In this document: piece after piece, positions 1-6,685 of the stretch
Layout of the letters: every line of letters begins with the position of its first letter
Numbering within the stretch: the first letter of the stretch is position 1
Origin: an uncultured Campylobacteraceae bacterium
GTDB lineage: Bacteria > Campylobacterota > Campylobacteria > Campylobacterales > Arcobacteraceae
Assembly (NCBI GenBank): GCA_913057765.1
Contig: CAJXPH010000145.1
Coordinates: 1-6,793, forward strand
DNA: 6,793 bases
Direction: 5' to 3'
Program-made: the position numbers and the translations under genes
Notes under the pieces: generated by a model
What the model saw: the letters and a program-made list of their open reading frames with translations, nothing else
Databases searched by the model: none
Told to the model about the DNA's origin: nothing

Positions 1-39
1 TCCTCTTCGTCGGCAGCGTCAGATGTGTATAAGAGACAG
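1..39. other. Nextera (Tn5) sequencing adapter, not genomic
   Basis: Positions 7-39 match the Nextera Read 1 adapter. It ends with the 19-base Tn5 mosaic end AGATGTGTATAAGAGACAG at 21-39. Positions 1-6 (TCCTCT) equal the last six bases of the i5 index TATCCTCT (N503/S503, from memory), the sequence that would precede this adapter in a library molecule. The adapter is much more GC-rich than the rest of the contig. It is a library artefact and should be trimmed. Organism sequence starts at 40. Confidence 0.98.
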
Positions 40-245
40 TTTCCCATACTATTTAAAATATGTTTTGTTTGTTCTTTAATTTTTACAATATCACTTATTG
101 TACTGTTTGATTTTTGTATACTTTCACTTATGTATATAAATAGGCTACTTATAGATAGGACAGAAAGAGCCATAGAGAAAAGCCCTAAGTAAATGATTTT
201 TTTTATAGAGAAATTTATAAATATTTTATCAATAATTTTAAGCAT
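40..245 (-). CDS. Membrane sensor-like protein, N-terminal fragment (cut by contig end)
   Basis: An ATG at 245-243 opens a frame that stays open for 68 codons until it meets the adapter at 39, so the 3' part is missing. The visible protein starts with a short basic amphipathic stretch (MLKIIDKIFINFSIKK), then one hydrophobic segment at about residues 17-40. A polar, Ser/Lys/Ile-rich helical stretch (about 41-68) follows and would lie in the periplasm. This is the usual start of a histidine kinase, chemoreceptor or diguanylate cyclase with a periplasmic sensor region, but no diagnostic domain is visible. The start is supported by AGGTG at 255-251, which overlaps the TAG stop of the upstream binding-protein gene. 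The intergenic gap is 8 bases, so the two are almost certainly co-transcribed and probably translationally coupled. A GTG at 253-251 is in another frame and was not chosen. Being a real gene: fairly sure. Being a sensor: inference. Confidence 0.72.
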
Positions 246-253
246 ATCAACAC

Positions 254-1396
254 CTATTTTAGTTCATTCCATTTAAATTCTACAAATTTATTATTTTTAA
301 TAATTGTAGGCCAAATAAGATTACTAAACTGATATTTATTTTTATTAAAATTAGATTCTTTTCCAATTCCAATATCTAAATTTTTCATAGCTTGAATTGC
401 ATTTATAATATTTTCTTTAGAAATATTTTTTGGGGATAAGTCATTAACTGCTAGTACAAAAAGCTTTGCAATAATATATCCTTCTAAAGAGACGAAATTA
501 GGTTTTGCATTTGGTAAATACTTTTTTAAATCCCTTAAATATTCTTTAACAATTGGTAAGTTTGATTCATAAAAAGGTACGACTTGAGTAACTATTACAT
601 TTGAAGTTTGATTACCAAGTGCATTTTTCAAAGCTTCACTTCCAACAAAAGACACATTTAAAAAATATGCCTCAGGAAAATCTTCTTTTGCAAGTTTAAT
701 AAATTTTGCTACAGGGGCGTACGCTCCTACTATAATTATTGCTTTTATATCTTCTAAACTATCCAGAATCGTGCTTAAACCATCTTCAACATTTAAAGTA
801 TTTCGGGTATATCTACCATGTTGCATCTTATCTATACTATTATTTAAACCATTATTATTTAAGGCTTTAACAACACCATAGTATCCTGCATCACCGTAAC
901 CATCGTTTTGAGTAAATAACGCAATTTTTTCAGGTTTTATACCAATAGATAATAACCCATCAATCATATTTGTAGTTTCTTGAGCATAAGAGGCCCTATA
1001 ATTTATGATATAACGATCAGGAGGATTTTTACGTAAAACTCCTGCTCCTGTAAATGCTCCAAAAAGTAAAGTCTTTTTTTCATTTGCAATAGGAACCGTA
1101 ACATTGGCAGTGGGTGTTCCAACATTTCCTAATATAGCTAATACATTATCTTCCTCAATAAGTTTTCGCATATTAATAGCAGCAGCATTTGGTTCATATC
1201 CGTCATCATATGCAATTAATTTATATTTGTGTTGATTATCAGATTGGTTGTTTTTATTAAAATAAGTTAGGATTCCATCTTTTACATTTGTTCCTAGTTT
1301 TTCAGCGGGACCAGTGAAGGCTGCGCTAATACCAACTTTTATTTCAGAAGAAAAAATGGTTGTAATGAAAAAAATAATTAAAACTAAGACTCTCAT
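254..1396 (-). CDS. Periplasmic ligand-binding protein, branched-chain amino acid/amide type (Peripla_BP_6-like)
   Basis: A 380-residue protein of the type I periplasmic binding fold, the family of LivJ/LivK and the urea/amide binding proteins. A signal peptide covers about residues 1-17 (MRVLVLIIFFITTIFSS); there is no lipobox cysteine, so the mature protein should be soluble in the periplasm. The mature N-terminus shows the typical first strand and helix (IKVGISAAFTGPAEKLG, 19-35). It is followed by the loop GNVGTPTA (90-97), the strand/loop LLFGAFTGAG (110-119), INYRASYAQE (131-140), and the second-lobe start KIALFTQNDGYGDAG (157-171). Length fits the family. The ligand cannot be read from sequence; small amino acids, amides or urea are family possibilities. 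No permease or ATPase gene is visible. Instead a membrane protein follows 8 bases later, which suggests a ligand sensor for that protein, although a transporter beyond the contig end is possible. Start ATG at 1396 has AAGGA at 1407-1403. It lies 68 bases downstream of the L,D-carboxypeptidase gene on the same strand. Confidence 0.88.
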   Translation of the reverse strand: MRVLVLIIFFITTIFSSEIKVGISAAFTGPAEKLGTNVKDGILTYFNKNNQSDNQHKYKLIAYDDGYEPNAAAINMRKLIEEDNVLAILGNVGTPTANVTVPIANEKKTLLFGAFTGAGVLRKNPPDRYIINYRASYAQETTNMIDGLLSIGIKPEKIALFTQNDGYGDAGYYGVVKALNNNGLNNSIDKMQHGRYTRNTLNVEDGLSTILDSLEDIKAIIIVGAYAPVAKFIKLAKEDFPEAYFLNVSFVGSEALKNALGNQTSNVIVTQVVPFYESNLPIVKEYLRDLKKYLPNAKPNFVSLEGYIIAKLFVLAVNDLSPKNISKENIINAIQAMKNLDIGIGKESNFNKNKYQFSNLIWPTIIKNNKFVEFKWNELK

Positions 1397-1402
1397 AATA
1401 GA

Positions 1403-1446
1403 TCCTTATTCTTATATAATTAATTATATCATATAAAAATAAGAAT
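1403..1446 (-). promoter_or_regulatory. Candidate promoter and palindrome before the binding-protein gene
   Basis: The 68-base gap between the two minus-strand genes holds a perfect 16-base palindrome, ATATAATTAATTATAT, at 1414-1429. It carries TATAAT on the minus strand at 1428-1423, correctly placed to serve as a -10 for the gene starting at 1396, and a mirror TATAAT on the plus strand at 1415-1420. Around it sits an outer inverted repeat, ATTCTTA (1408-1414) with TAAGAAT (1440-1446). The ribosome site AAGGA is at 1407-1403. No convincing -35 is seen (TTTTAA at 1451-1446). It could be a promoter/operator giving independent control of the binding-protein unit, or chance in AT-rich DNA. No GC-rich terminator separates the genes. 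Confidence 0.4.
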
Positions 1447-1464
1447 TAAAAATTATTTATTATT

Positions 1465-2424
1465 TTATCCCTCTGCTAATATTTTGATTTTATTGTCTTT
1501 AAGTTCAATATATAGTTCTTTTTTTCCAATGAAAGTATAAAATTTTGTTTTATAATCTTCATCCATTACAACTTTATACATTTGTTTTTTTAGAGAGTTA
1601 GGATAAGGCGTTATATTTATATTTGAAAATTTGATTTTCTTTTCTTCTTTCTTAGAAAAAATTCGTTTTTTATATGCCTTAAACTGGTTTATACTCATAC
1701 CATCATGTCTTTTGAATGCGTTAGAGTAAAACTTCAGGTAACTTTTAATATCCGATTCTTTCCATGCTTCTTTCCATTTAAAGATTGAAGATAAAATAAT
1801 ACTAATATCATCTTTTGATGCTTTCCTAAAATTTTCATCTGAGATTAACAATATAGATTTATTAAATTCGATATTCTCATCTAATTCTCTTAATCTTAAA
1901 TTATCTAATGCAATACAACCTTTTGTATATTCTTCTCTTTCTTCATTTAATGGCATACCATGAATCCAAATTCCATGTCCCTTTTTATTTAATGTTTTGT
2001 CAAAAGTATTTGGATAAGAAGTTACTAACGCTAATGGTCCATAAAATTGATCTAGTTTAGTTAATTTTTTAGTTAAATCGTAAACACCTTCAGGAGTTTT
2101 TAAATCACCCTCTATTTGTTTATCACCATCTTTTTCTCCAACAATAACACTATCTCTTAAAACTAAATTGTGGTTATTTTTGTCAATTTTGTATAAAGCG
2201 ATTTCCTTAGCACCTTTTTGTGCTAAAATTAAAAACTTTTTTGACTCGTAATACCCAAAGTCCACATTTTTATCTAATAAATATTTTTCCCAATAATTCT
2301 TTTTTGTTAATTCTTTTTCAATTTGCTTTTGAACTGCATCTAAGCCTTGGCTTCTATACACATCAACCAAGTCTGCAAGCATAATATTAGAAAATATTGC
2401 TAAAAATAGTAAAATCTTTTTCAC
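1465..2424 (-). CDS. csd6: Peptidoglycan L,D-carboxypeptidase, Csd6/Pgp2 type (YkuD fold plus NTF2-like tail)
   Basis: A 319-residue exported protein. A signal peptide covers about 1-17 (cleavage near MLA-DL). Residues 18-60 form a helical N-terminal region. A YkuD (L,D-transpeptidase fold) domain spans about 62-195 and carries the active-site signature: His155 in IWIHGMPL and Cys170 in YTKGCIALDN. The first residue of the usual HGC triad is Lys168, so the motif reads TKGC instead of SHGC. Residues about 210-315 look like an NTF2-like domain (KWKEAWKESDIKSYLKFYS). Length and this three-part order match H. pylori Csd6 and C. jejuni Pgp2. Those enzymes remove the terminal D-alanine from tetrapeptide stems, giving tripeptides, and are needed for helical shape. 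Start is GTG at 2424-2422, with a strong AGGAG at 2434-2430; the next Met (residue 15) would destroy the signal peptide. It is divergent from the M23 peptidase gene across 79 bases. L,D-transpeptidase activity remains possible but is less likely given the domain layout. Confidence 0.87.
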   Translation of the reverse strand: MKKILLFLAIFSNIMLADLVDVYRSQGLDAVQKQIEKELTKKNYWEKYLLDKNVDFGYYESKKFLILAQKGAKEIALYKIDKNNHNLVLRDSVIVGEKDGDKQIEGDLKTPEGVYDLTKKLTKLDQFYGPLALVTSYPNTFDKTLNKKGHGIWIHGMPLNEEREEYTKGCIALDNLRLRELDENIEFNKSILLISDENFRKASKDDISIILSSIFKWKEAWKESDIKSYLKFYSNAFKRHDGMSINQFKAYKKRIFSKKEEKKIKFSNINITPYPNSLKKQMYKVVMDEDYKTKFYTFIGKKELYIELKDNKIKILAEG

Positions 2425-2439
2425 TTAATCTCCTAAGTT

Positions 2440-2480
2440 TTTATATTGTCTTTAAGTTGCGCATTGTATAATAATTCCTC
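2440..2480. promoter_or_regulatory. Shared divergent promoter between the two cell-wall peptidase genes
   Basis: The 79-base gap 2425-2503 must drive both divergent genes. The block ATTGTATAAT at 2463-2472 carries a perfect plus-strand -10 (TATAAT, 2467-2472, preceded by TG) and a minus-strand -10 (TACAAT, 2468-2463) overlapping it by two bases. A weak plus-strand -35, TTGTCT, lies at 2446-2451, with a short 15-base spacer. Expected starts are near 2479 (plus) and near 2456 (minus), leaving leaders that include the ribosome sites of both genes. A second minus-strand TATAAA at 2445-2440 is too close to the ribosome site to be useful. Predicted from sequence only. Confidence 0.5.
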
Positions 2481-2503
2481 TAATTTTTTAATAAAGAAGA
2501 ACA

Positions 2504-3700
2504 GTGAAAAAAATCATTATACTTTTAGTTTTTACAATAACAACACTATTATCAAATGTGGTTCAAGAAACCAAATGGCCAAAAGGGGAAACCTTTTTAA
2601 CTTTTCTTGAAAAATATTCAATTCCTCAAAGTCTTTACTTTGAGCTTGAAAAAGAAGATAAAGAGCTTTGTTCTGAAATTACCGCTGACAGATATTATTA
2701 TCTTATGGAAAATGAAGATGGTACTTTAAATCAAGTTTTAATACCTGTTTCAGAAGAGATTCAATTACATATTTATAAAGGCATAGATGATAAGTATAAA
2801 TTTAAGCCTATACCTATTAGTTATAAAGAATACACAGAAACTATCGCTATTCCTGTTAAAACATCTGTTTCTGATGAATTACAAAAAGCTACAGGATCAG
2901 CCGCGTTAGCAGCACATCTAAAAGCTATATTTAGAGCTTCTGCAAACTTTAGAAGAATGCAAAAGAATGATTTTATAGCAATAAAATATACTCAAAGGTC
3001 TTTATTAGGGAAACCATTTGGACAACCTGATATAAAAGCTGCGATGGTTGAAATTTCTGGGAAAAAATTCTATAGAATCAAAAATGAAAAAGATGATAAA
3101 TACTATGATGAAAAAGGTAAAGCATATACTAAAACTTACTTTTTTAAGGTACCATTAACATATAAAAGGATTTCAAGTAAATTCACTAAAAAAAGATGGC
3201 ATCCTGTATTAAAAAGATATAGAGCACATCTAGGAACAGATTTTGCAGCTCCTCGTGGAAGAAAAATCTTTGCAGCAGGTGATGGAAGAATTGAATTCAG
3301 AGGTAGACGTGGAGGATATGGCAAAACTATTATCATAAAACATCCCAATGGATACAAAACACTTTATGCACATCAAAATAAATTTAGAGGTGGCTTAAAA
3401 AGAGGTTCTAGAGTTAAAAGAGGTCAACATATTGGGTATGTTGGAAGTACAGGACTTAGTTCTGGTCCTCATTTACATTTAGGATTATATAAAAATGGTC
3501 GAGCAGTTAATCCAATGAAAGTGATTAGAAAACCTGAAACAAAAGGTTTAAAAGGAAAAAATAAAAAAACTTTCCTAGCAAATACAAAAATTATAATAAA
3601 TAAACTTAATAATGAAGTAGAAAGTGAAAGCAGAAATATTGCAACAAGACTTGATAGATTAACTTCTTCAAGTGAAATAAACTCAAATAAAGATATATGA
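2504..3700 (+). CDS. csd3: M23 (LytM) peptidoglycan DD-endopeptidase/carboxypeptidase, Csd3/Pgp3 (HdpA) type
   Basis: A 398-residue exported zinc peptidase. A signal peptide or N-terminal anchor covers residues 1-17. Two regions without obvious enzyme motifs follow (about 20-105 and 110-205), corresponding in order and size to the N-terminal domains of H. pylori Csd3/HdpA, the first of which is reported to block the active site. The LytM domain spans about 210-335. It shows the zinc motif H242-L-G-T-D246 (in YRAHLGTDFAAP), His280 in LYAHQNKF, and the HxH pair H313-L-H315 in SGPHLHLGLY, so all catalytic and metal residues are present. A Lys-rich hydrophilic tail runs from 336 to 398. Family members cleave D-Ala-mDAP cross-links and pentapeptides, supplying tetrapeptides to the Csd6-type enzyme encoded divergently. 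Start is GTG at 2504 with a purine-rich site AAGAAG at 2494-2499; the next in-frame Met (residue 67) would lose the signal sequence. The stop overlaps the mgtE start by four bases. Confidence 0.88.
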   Translation: MKKIIILLVFTITTLLSNVVQETKWPKGETFLTFLEKYSIPQSLYFELEKEDKELCSEITADRYYYLMENEDGTLNQVLIPVSEEIQLHIYKGIDDKYKFKPIPISYKEYTETIAIPVKTSVSDELQKATGSAALAAHLKAIFRASANFRRMQKNDFIAIKYTQRSLLGKPFGQPDIKAAMVEISGKKFYRIKNEKDDKYYDEKGKAYTKTYFFKVPLTYKRISSKFTKKRWHPVLKRYRAHLGTDFAAPRGRKIFAAGDGRIEFRGRRGGYGKTIIIKHPNGYKTLYAHQNKFRGGLKRGSRVKRGQHIGYVGSTGLSSGPHLHLGLYKNGRAVNPMKVIRKPETKGLKGKNKKTFLANTKIIINKLNNEVESESRNIATRLDRLTSSSEINSNKDI

Positions 3701-5052
3701 TGCCAAATGAAAATGCTATTAAAGATCCTATTAAACTTTTAGAGAAGATTAATGACTTACACCCTAGTGATATAGCATATTCATTAAAAAAGATTGAACA
3801 AAAAAGTGAAGAAGACTTTTTTCATGTACTTAAACAAATTCCAGATGATATTCTAGGGGAAGTAATTCTTGAACTTCCAGAAAATTTAAGAGAAGATGTA
3901 TATGAAGAATTAGATGTTGGAAAACTTACTGATCTAGTTGATGAACTTGAATCAGATGATGCTACAGATATTATCCAAGAAATTGAAGAATTAGATGAAG
4001 AAAAAGCAAAAGAAGTTTTTGAAGGTCTTGAGGAAGAAGACCAACAAGAAATTGATTGGCTTAAAAGATATGAAGAAGATGAAGCTGGTTCATATATGCA
4101 AACAGAGCTTTTTTCTGCAGATATAAATGAAACAATCCATGAATCACTTGATCGATTAAAGAAAGGAAAAGCAGAAGATGAATTAGAAAACATTCATCAA
4201 GTTTTCATCACAAGCAAAGAAAAAAGATTAATTGCATCTATTTTACTAGAAGATTTAATTATTTTTGATTTTGAAAAAACATATGAAGAAATAATTAATA
4301 CACATGGAGAAAACCGTTTTAAACCTTTTGTCGTAAATGATAAAGAAGATATTGATGATGTTGCAAAACAATTTGAAAAATACGATTTAAGTGTTGTTGC
4401 AGTTGTTGGTTATCAAGATATGCTTATGGGAAGAATTACTTCCGATGATATTTTAGATGTAATTGAAGATAACGCAACAGAACAAATGTATCAATTAGCA
4501 GGGGTTGATGATGACTTTGAGCATGAAGATAATCTTTTTACTACTGCTAAGAAAAGAGCTTTATGGCTTTTCTTAAATTTAGGAACTGCAATTTTAGCAT
4601 CTTTAGTTATTGGTATTTTTGATGAAACAATTAAATCTTATGTTGCTCTTGCAATACTAATGCCTATTGTTGCATCAATGGGTGGTAATGCCGGAACACA
4701 AACACTAGCAGTTATGGTAAGACAATTAGCACTTGGGGATATTGATTTTGATAATAGTAAAGATGCTATAAAAAAAGAAGTCTTTATATCTATATTTAAT
4801 GGACTTTTATTTGCAATTCTTATTGGAATAATAGCTTGGATTTGGTTTAATACAGCACTACTTGGCCTTGTAATTGCAATGTCAATGGTTATAAACTTAT
4901 TTGCAGCAGGCTTCTTTGGAGCTTCAATTCCATTAATACTAAAAAAGTTTGATATTGATCCAGCTATTGGAAGTACAGTACTATTAACAACAGTAACAGA
5001 TATTGTTGGATTTTTTAGTTTTTTAATGCTTGCAAAGACGATTCTTCTTTAA
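3697..5052 (+). CDS. mgtE: MgtE magnesium channel/transporter
   Basis: A 451-residue inner-membrane Mg2+ channel with the complete MgtE layout. The acidic helical-repeat N domain is at about 11-130, ending in the family motif around WLKRYEEDEAGSYM (111-124). Two CBS domains follow at about 137-196 and 199-258, then a connecting helix and five membrane helices between about 284 and 450. The pore signature PIVASMGGNAGTQ is at 323-335, and Asp435 (TTVTDIVGFF) is the likely counterpart of the ion-binding Asp of the last helix in Thermus MgtE. In studied members the cytosolic N and CBS domains bind Mg2+ and close the pore when internal Mg2+ is high. Length is normal. The first ATG (3697) overlaps the upstream TGA as ATGATG; a second ATG at 3700 is equally usable. 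No good Shine-Dalgarno is seen before it, so translation is probably coupled to the M23 gene. Confidence 0.96.
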   Translation: MMPNENAIKDPIKLLEKINDLHPSDIAYSLKKIEQKSEEDFFHVLKQIPDDILGEVILELPENLREDVYEELDVGKLTDLVDELESDDATDIIQEIEELDEEKAKEVFEGLEEEDQQEIDWLKRYEEDEAGSYMQTELFSADINETIHESLDRLKKGKAEDELENIHQVFITSKEKRLIASILLEDLIIFDFEKTYEEIINTHGENRFKPFVVNDKEDIDDVAKQFEKYDLSVVAVVGYQDMLMGRITSDDILDVIEDNATEQMYQLAGVDDDFEHEDNLFTTAKKRALWLFLNLGTAILASLVIGIFDETIKSYVALAILMPIVASMGGNAGTQTLAVMVRQLALGDIDFDNSKDAIKKEVFISIFNGLLFAILIGIIAWIWFNTALLGLVIAMSMVINLFAAGFFGASIPLILKKFDIDPAIGSTVLLTTVTDIVGFFSFLMLAKTILL

Positions 5053-5072
5053 TTTAACAAAAAACATAATAA

Positions 5073-5141
5073 TTAACTTAAATAACTTCAAAAAATAATT
5101 AAATTAAGATATAATTAAGCATCTTAACTTAAAGAGCAGAT
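5073..5141 (+). promoter_or_regulatory. Promoter and repeats before the haem histidine kinase
   Basis: The 89-base gap after mgtE contains a sigma70-like promoter: TTCAAA at 5087-5092, a 17-base spacer, and TATAAT at 5110-5115, with an expected start near 5122. The nine-base word TTAACTTAA occurs twice, at 5073-5081 (upstream of the -35) and 5124-5132 (just after the start). TTAAG-CAT-CTTAA at 5115-5127 is an inverted repeat over the start site. These could be operator half-sites or AT-rich chance. The ribosome site is AAAGAG at 5131-5136. No hairpin terminator for mgtE is visible. Confidence 0.55.
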
Positions 5142-6632
5142 GTGCAGAAATACACAAAAATTTTTATTATCTTTGCAATATTAACAATAAATCTTATTGG
5201 TTTAAAATTTTATTTAGATGTAAAAGATATCCAAGAATTAAAAAGTATGGTTGTTAAGGATGAAGCAAAGGCTCTTACTTCTTTATTTATGTCATTTAGA
5301 AAAACTTATCAAAATATTTTTATAGAAAAACACATAGAAATTGATGAGAAAACAATTAACTTATTGCCAGTAAGAACTAATGATGAAATTTCACAAACTT
5401 TTTCTAGAATGGTAGGGAATAAAGCCACTATTAGAACAGTATCGGATAGACCAAGAAATATAAGTAATAAAGCAAATATAAATGAAATGAATATTATTGC
5501 ATATTTTAATAAAAATCCAGAGAAAGAATCATATTTTAAAACTGAAGAAAATGCTACTTTTTATTATGCCCAACCTTTATATATTACAAAGACTTGCCTG
5601 AAATGTCATGGTAAGAAAACGGAAGCATTAAAAACAATTAGAGATACATACGACAAAGCATATGACTATAAAATTGGTGATTTAAGAGGAATTATTAGTA
5701 TCAAAATTACTAAAAAAGAAGTTGTTGATAATATTGATAACAACTTCTACAGAGACATAAAAGCTACAATTACCTTATATATATTATTTCTTATTGCAAT
5801 TTATTTAACAATAAGAATTATTATAAAAAATGAACAACAACATTCGATTATTTTAGAAAATAAAGTACAAGAACAAGTTAAACAATTAAGAGAACAAGAT
5901 AATACTCTTTTACAACAATCTAAAATGGCAGAAATGGGAGAAATGATTGGAAATATTGCTCACCAATGGAGACAACCTTTAAGTGTGATTTCAACAAGTG
6001 CCAGTGGAATAAAATTAAAAAATGAATATGATACTTTAGATGATGAATATATCGAAACTTCAGTTGACAGTATAGTAAAAAGTACACAACACTTATCACA
6101 AACAATTGATGATTTCAGAAATTTTATTAAAGGTGATAAAGAGAAGAAATTATTTAAAATAAATGATAATATCAATACAGACTTAGAAATTCTAAAAGGG
6201 ATGTTAAAATACAACGACATTTTAATTGAACTTGATATTGATGATAGTGTTGAAATAGAGAGTTTTCCAAATGAATTAACTCAAGTAATTATTAATATAA
6301 TTAATAATGCAAAGGATGCTTTAGTAGAAAAAAAGATTAAGAATAAATATATTTTTATTTCAACTAAAAAAGAAAACTCTGAGTTTATTAGTTTATTGAT
6401 AAAAGATAATGGAGAAGGTATAAAACCAGAAATTATTGAAAAGATTTTTGATCCTTATTTTACAACTAAACATCAAACACAAGGTACAGGACTTGGACTT
6501 TATATGACTCATAAAATCATAAAAGAGAGTTTAAAAGGAGAAGTAACTGTTAAAAACACTTCATACGAGTATAAAGGAGAAAATTATACTGGTGCACAAT
6601 TCATAATTAAGTTACCTTACAAGATAAAATAA
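5142..6632 (+). CDS. Membrane sensor histidine kinase with periplasmic c-type haem domain (DUF3365/Tll0287-like)
   Basis: A 496-residue kinase. Membrane helix 1 is at about 6-25. The periplasmic DUF3365/Tll0287-like domain spans about 30-200, with the family segments LLPVRTN (74-80) and SDRPRN (101-106) and a covalent haem motif C152-L-K-C155-H156. Membrane helix 2 is at about 209-228, followed by a coiled coil (229-258). The HisKA domain has H274 in GNIAHQWRQPL. The HATPase domain has N389 (INNAKDAL), the G1 box D422-N-G-E-G426, the F box IFDPYFTTK, and the G2 box GTGLGL (448-453). All kinase boxes are intact. The haem suggests redox or diatomic-gas sensing (inference). There is no response regulator next to it in the window, and the kinase has no receiver domain, so its partner is unknown. 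Start is GTG at 5142: an in-frame TAA lies 10 bases upstream (5130-5132), and the ATG at 5140 is in another frame that stops quickly. Confidence 0.92.
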   Translation: MQKYTKIFIIFAILTINLIGLKFYLDVKDIQELKSMVVKDEAKALTSLFMSFRKTYQNIFIEKHIEIDEKTINLLPVRTNDEISQTFSRMVGNKATIRTVSDRPRNISNKANINEMNIIAYFNKNPEKESYFKTEENATFYYAQPLYITKTCLKCHGKKTEALKTIRDTYDKAYDYKIGDLRGIISIKITKKEVVDNIDNNFYRDIKATITLYILFLIAIYLTIRIIIKNEQQHSIILENKVQEQVKQLREQDNTLLQQSKMAEMGEMIGNIAHQWRQPLSVISTSASGIKLKNEYDTLDDEYIETSVDSIVKSTQHLSQTIDDFRNFIKGDKEKKLFKINDNINTDLEILKGMLKYNDILIELDIDDSVEIESFPNELTQVIINIINNAKDALVEKKIKNKYIFISTKKENSEFISLLIKDNGEGIKPEIIEKIFDPYFTTKHQTQGTGLGLYMTHKIIKESLKGEVTVKNTSYEYKGENYTGAQFIIKLPYKIK

Positions 6633-6638
6633 CTAAAA

Positions 6639-6680
6639 TATGTCATAGAAATATATAATATAATTATATATGACGAAGGT
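6639..6680 (+). promoter_or_regulatory. AT-rich inverted repeats and -10 before the right-edge gene
   Basis: The 53-base gap after the kinase holds two overlapping TATAAT words (6654-6659 and 6659-6664). They lie inside a perfect inverted repeat with nine-base arms, ATATATAAT (6651-6659) and ATTATATAT (6663-6671), and a three-base centre. A second pair, GTCATA (6642-6647) and TATGAC (6669-6674), brackets it. The layout suggests a promoter with a binding site over the -10, read towards the gene at 6686, whose ribosome site is AAGGT at 6676-6680. No -35 is recognisable. It could also act as a weak stem-loop at the kinase mRNA end, though it has no GC core. Confidence 0.35.
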
Positions 6681-6685
6681 AAATC

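Noticed and set aside
3136..3357. Minus-strand 73-codon open frame
   Set aside because: Antisense to the catalytic LytM domain, whose sequence is clearly the conserved one.
3822..4193. Minus-strand 123-codon Ser-rich open frame
   Set aside because: It lies fully antisense to mgtE. Its Ser/Phe bias simply mirrors the Glu/Asp codons of the acidic N domain, and no ribosome site or family resemblance is visible.
5053..5109. Rho-independent terminator after mgtE
   Set aside because: Only AT-rich sequence is present, with no stable stem followed by a T-run.
1397..5141. tRNA, small RNA, riboswitch (for example a Mg2+ riboswitch before mgtE) or CRISPR array in the gaps
   Set aside because: All internal gaps are under 100 bases with no structured GC-containing elements or repeat-spacer pattern, and mgtE has no leader because it overlaps the previous gene.
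5140..5190. ATG at 5140 as the kinase start
   Set aside because: It is in a different frame and reaches a stop after about 16 codons; the GTG at 5142 gives the membrane helix and the full domain.
5920..6220. Two overlapping minus-strand open frames (5920-6105 and 5960-6220)
   Set aside because: Antisense to the HisKA region of the kinase, with no supporting start signals; the plus-strand protein has all its motifs.
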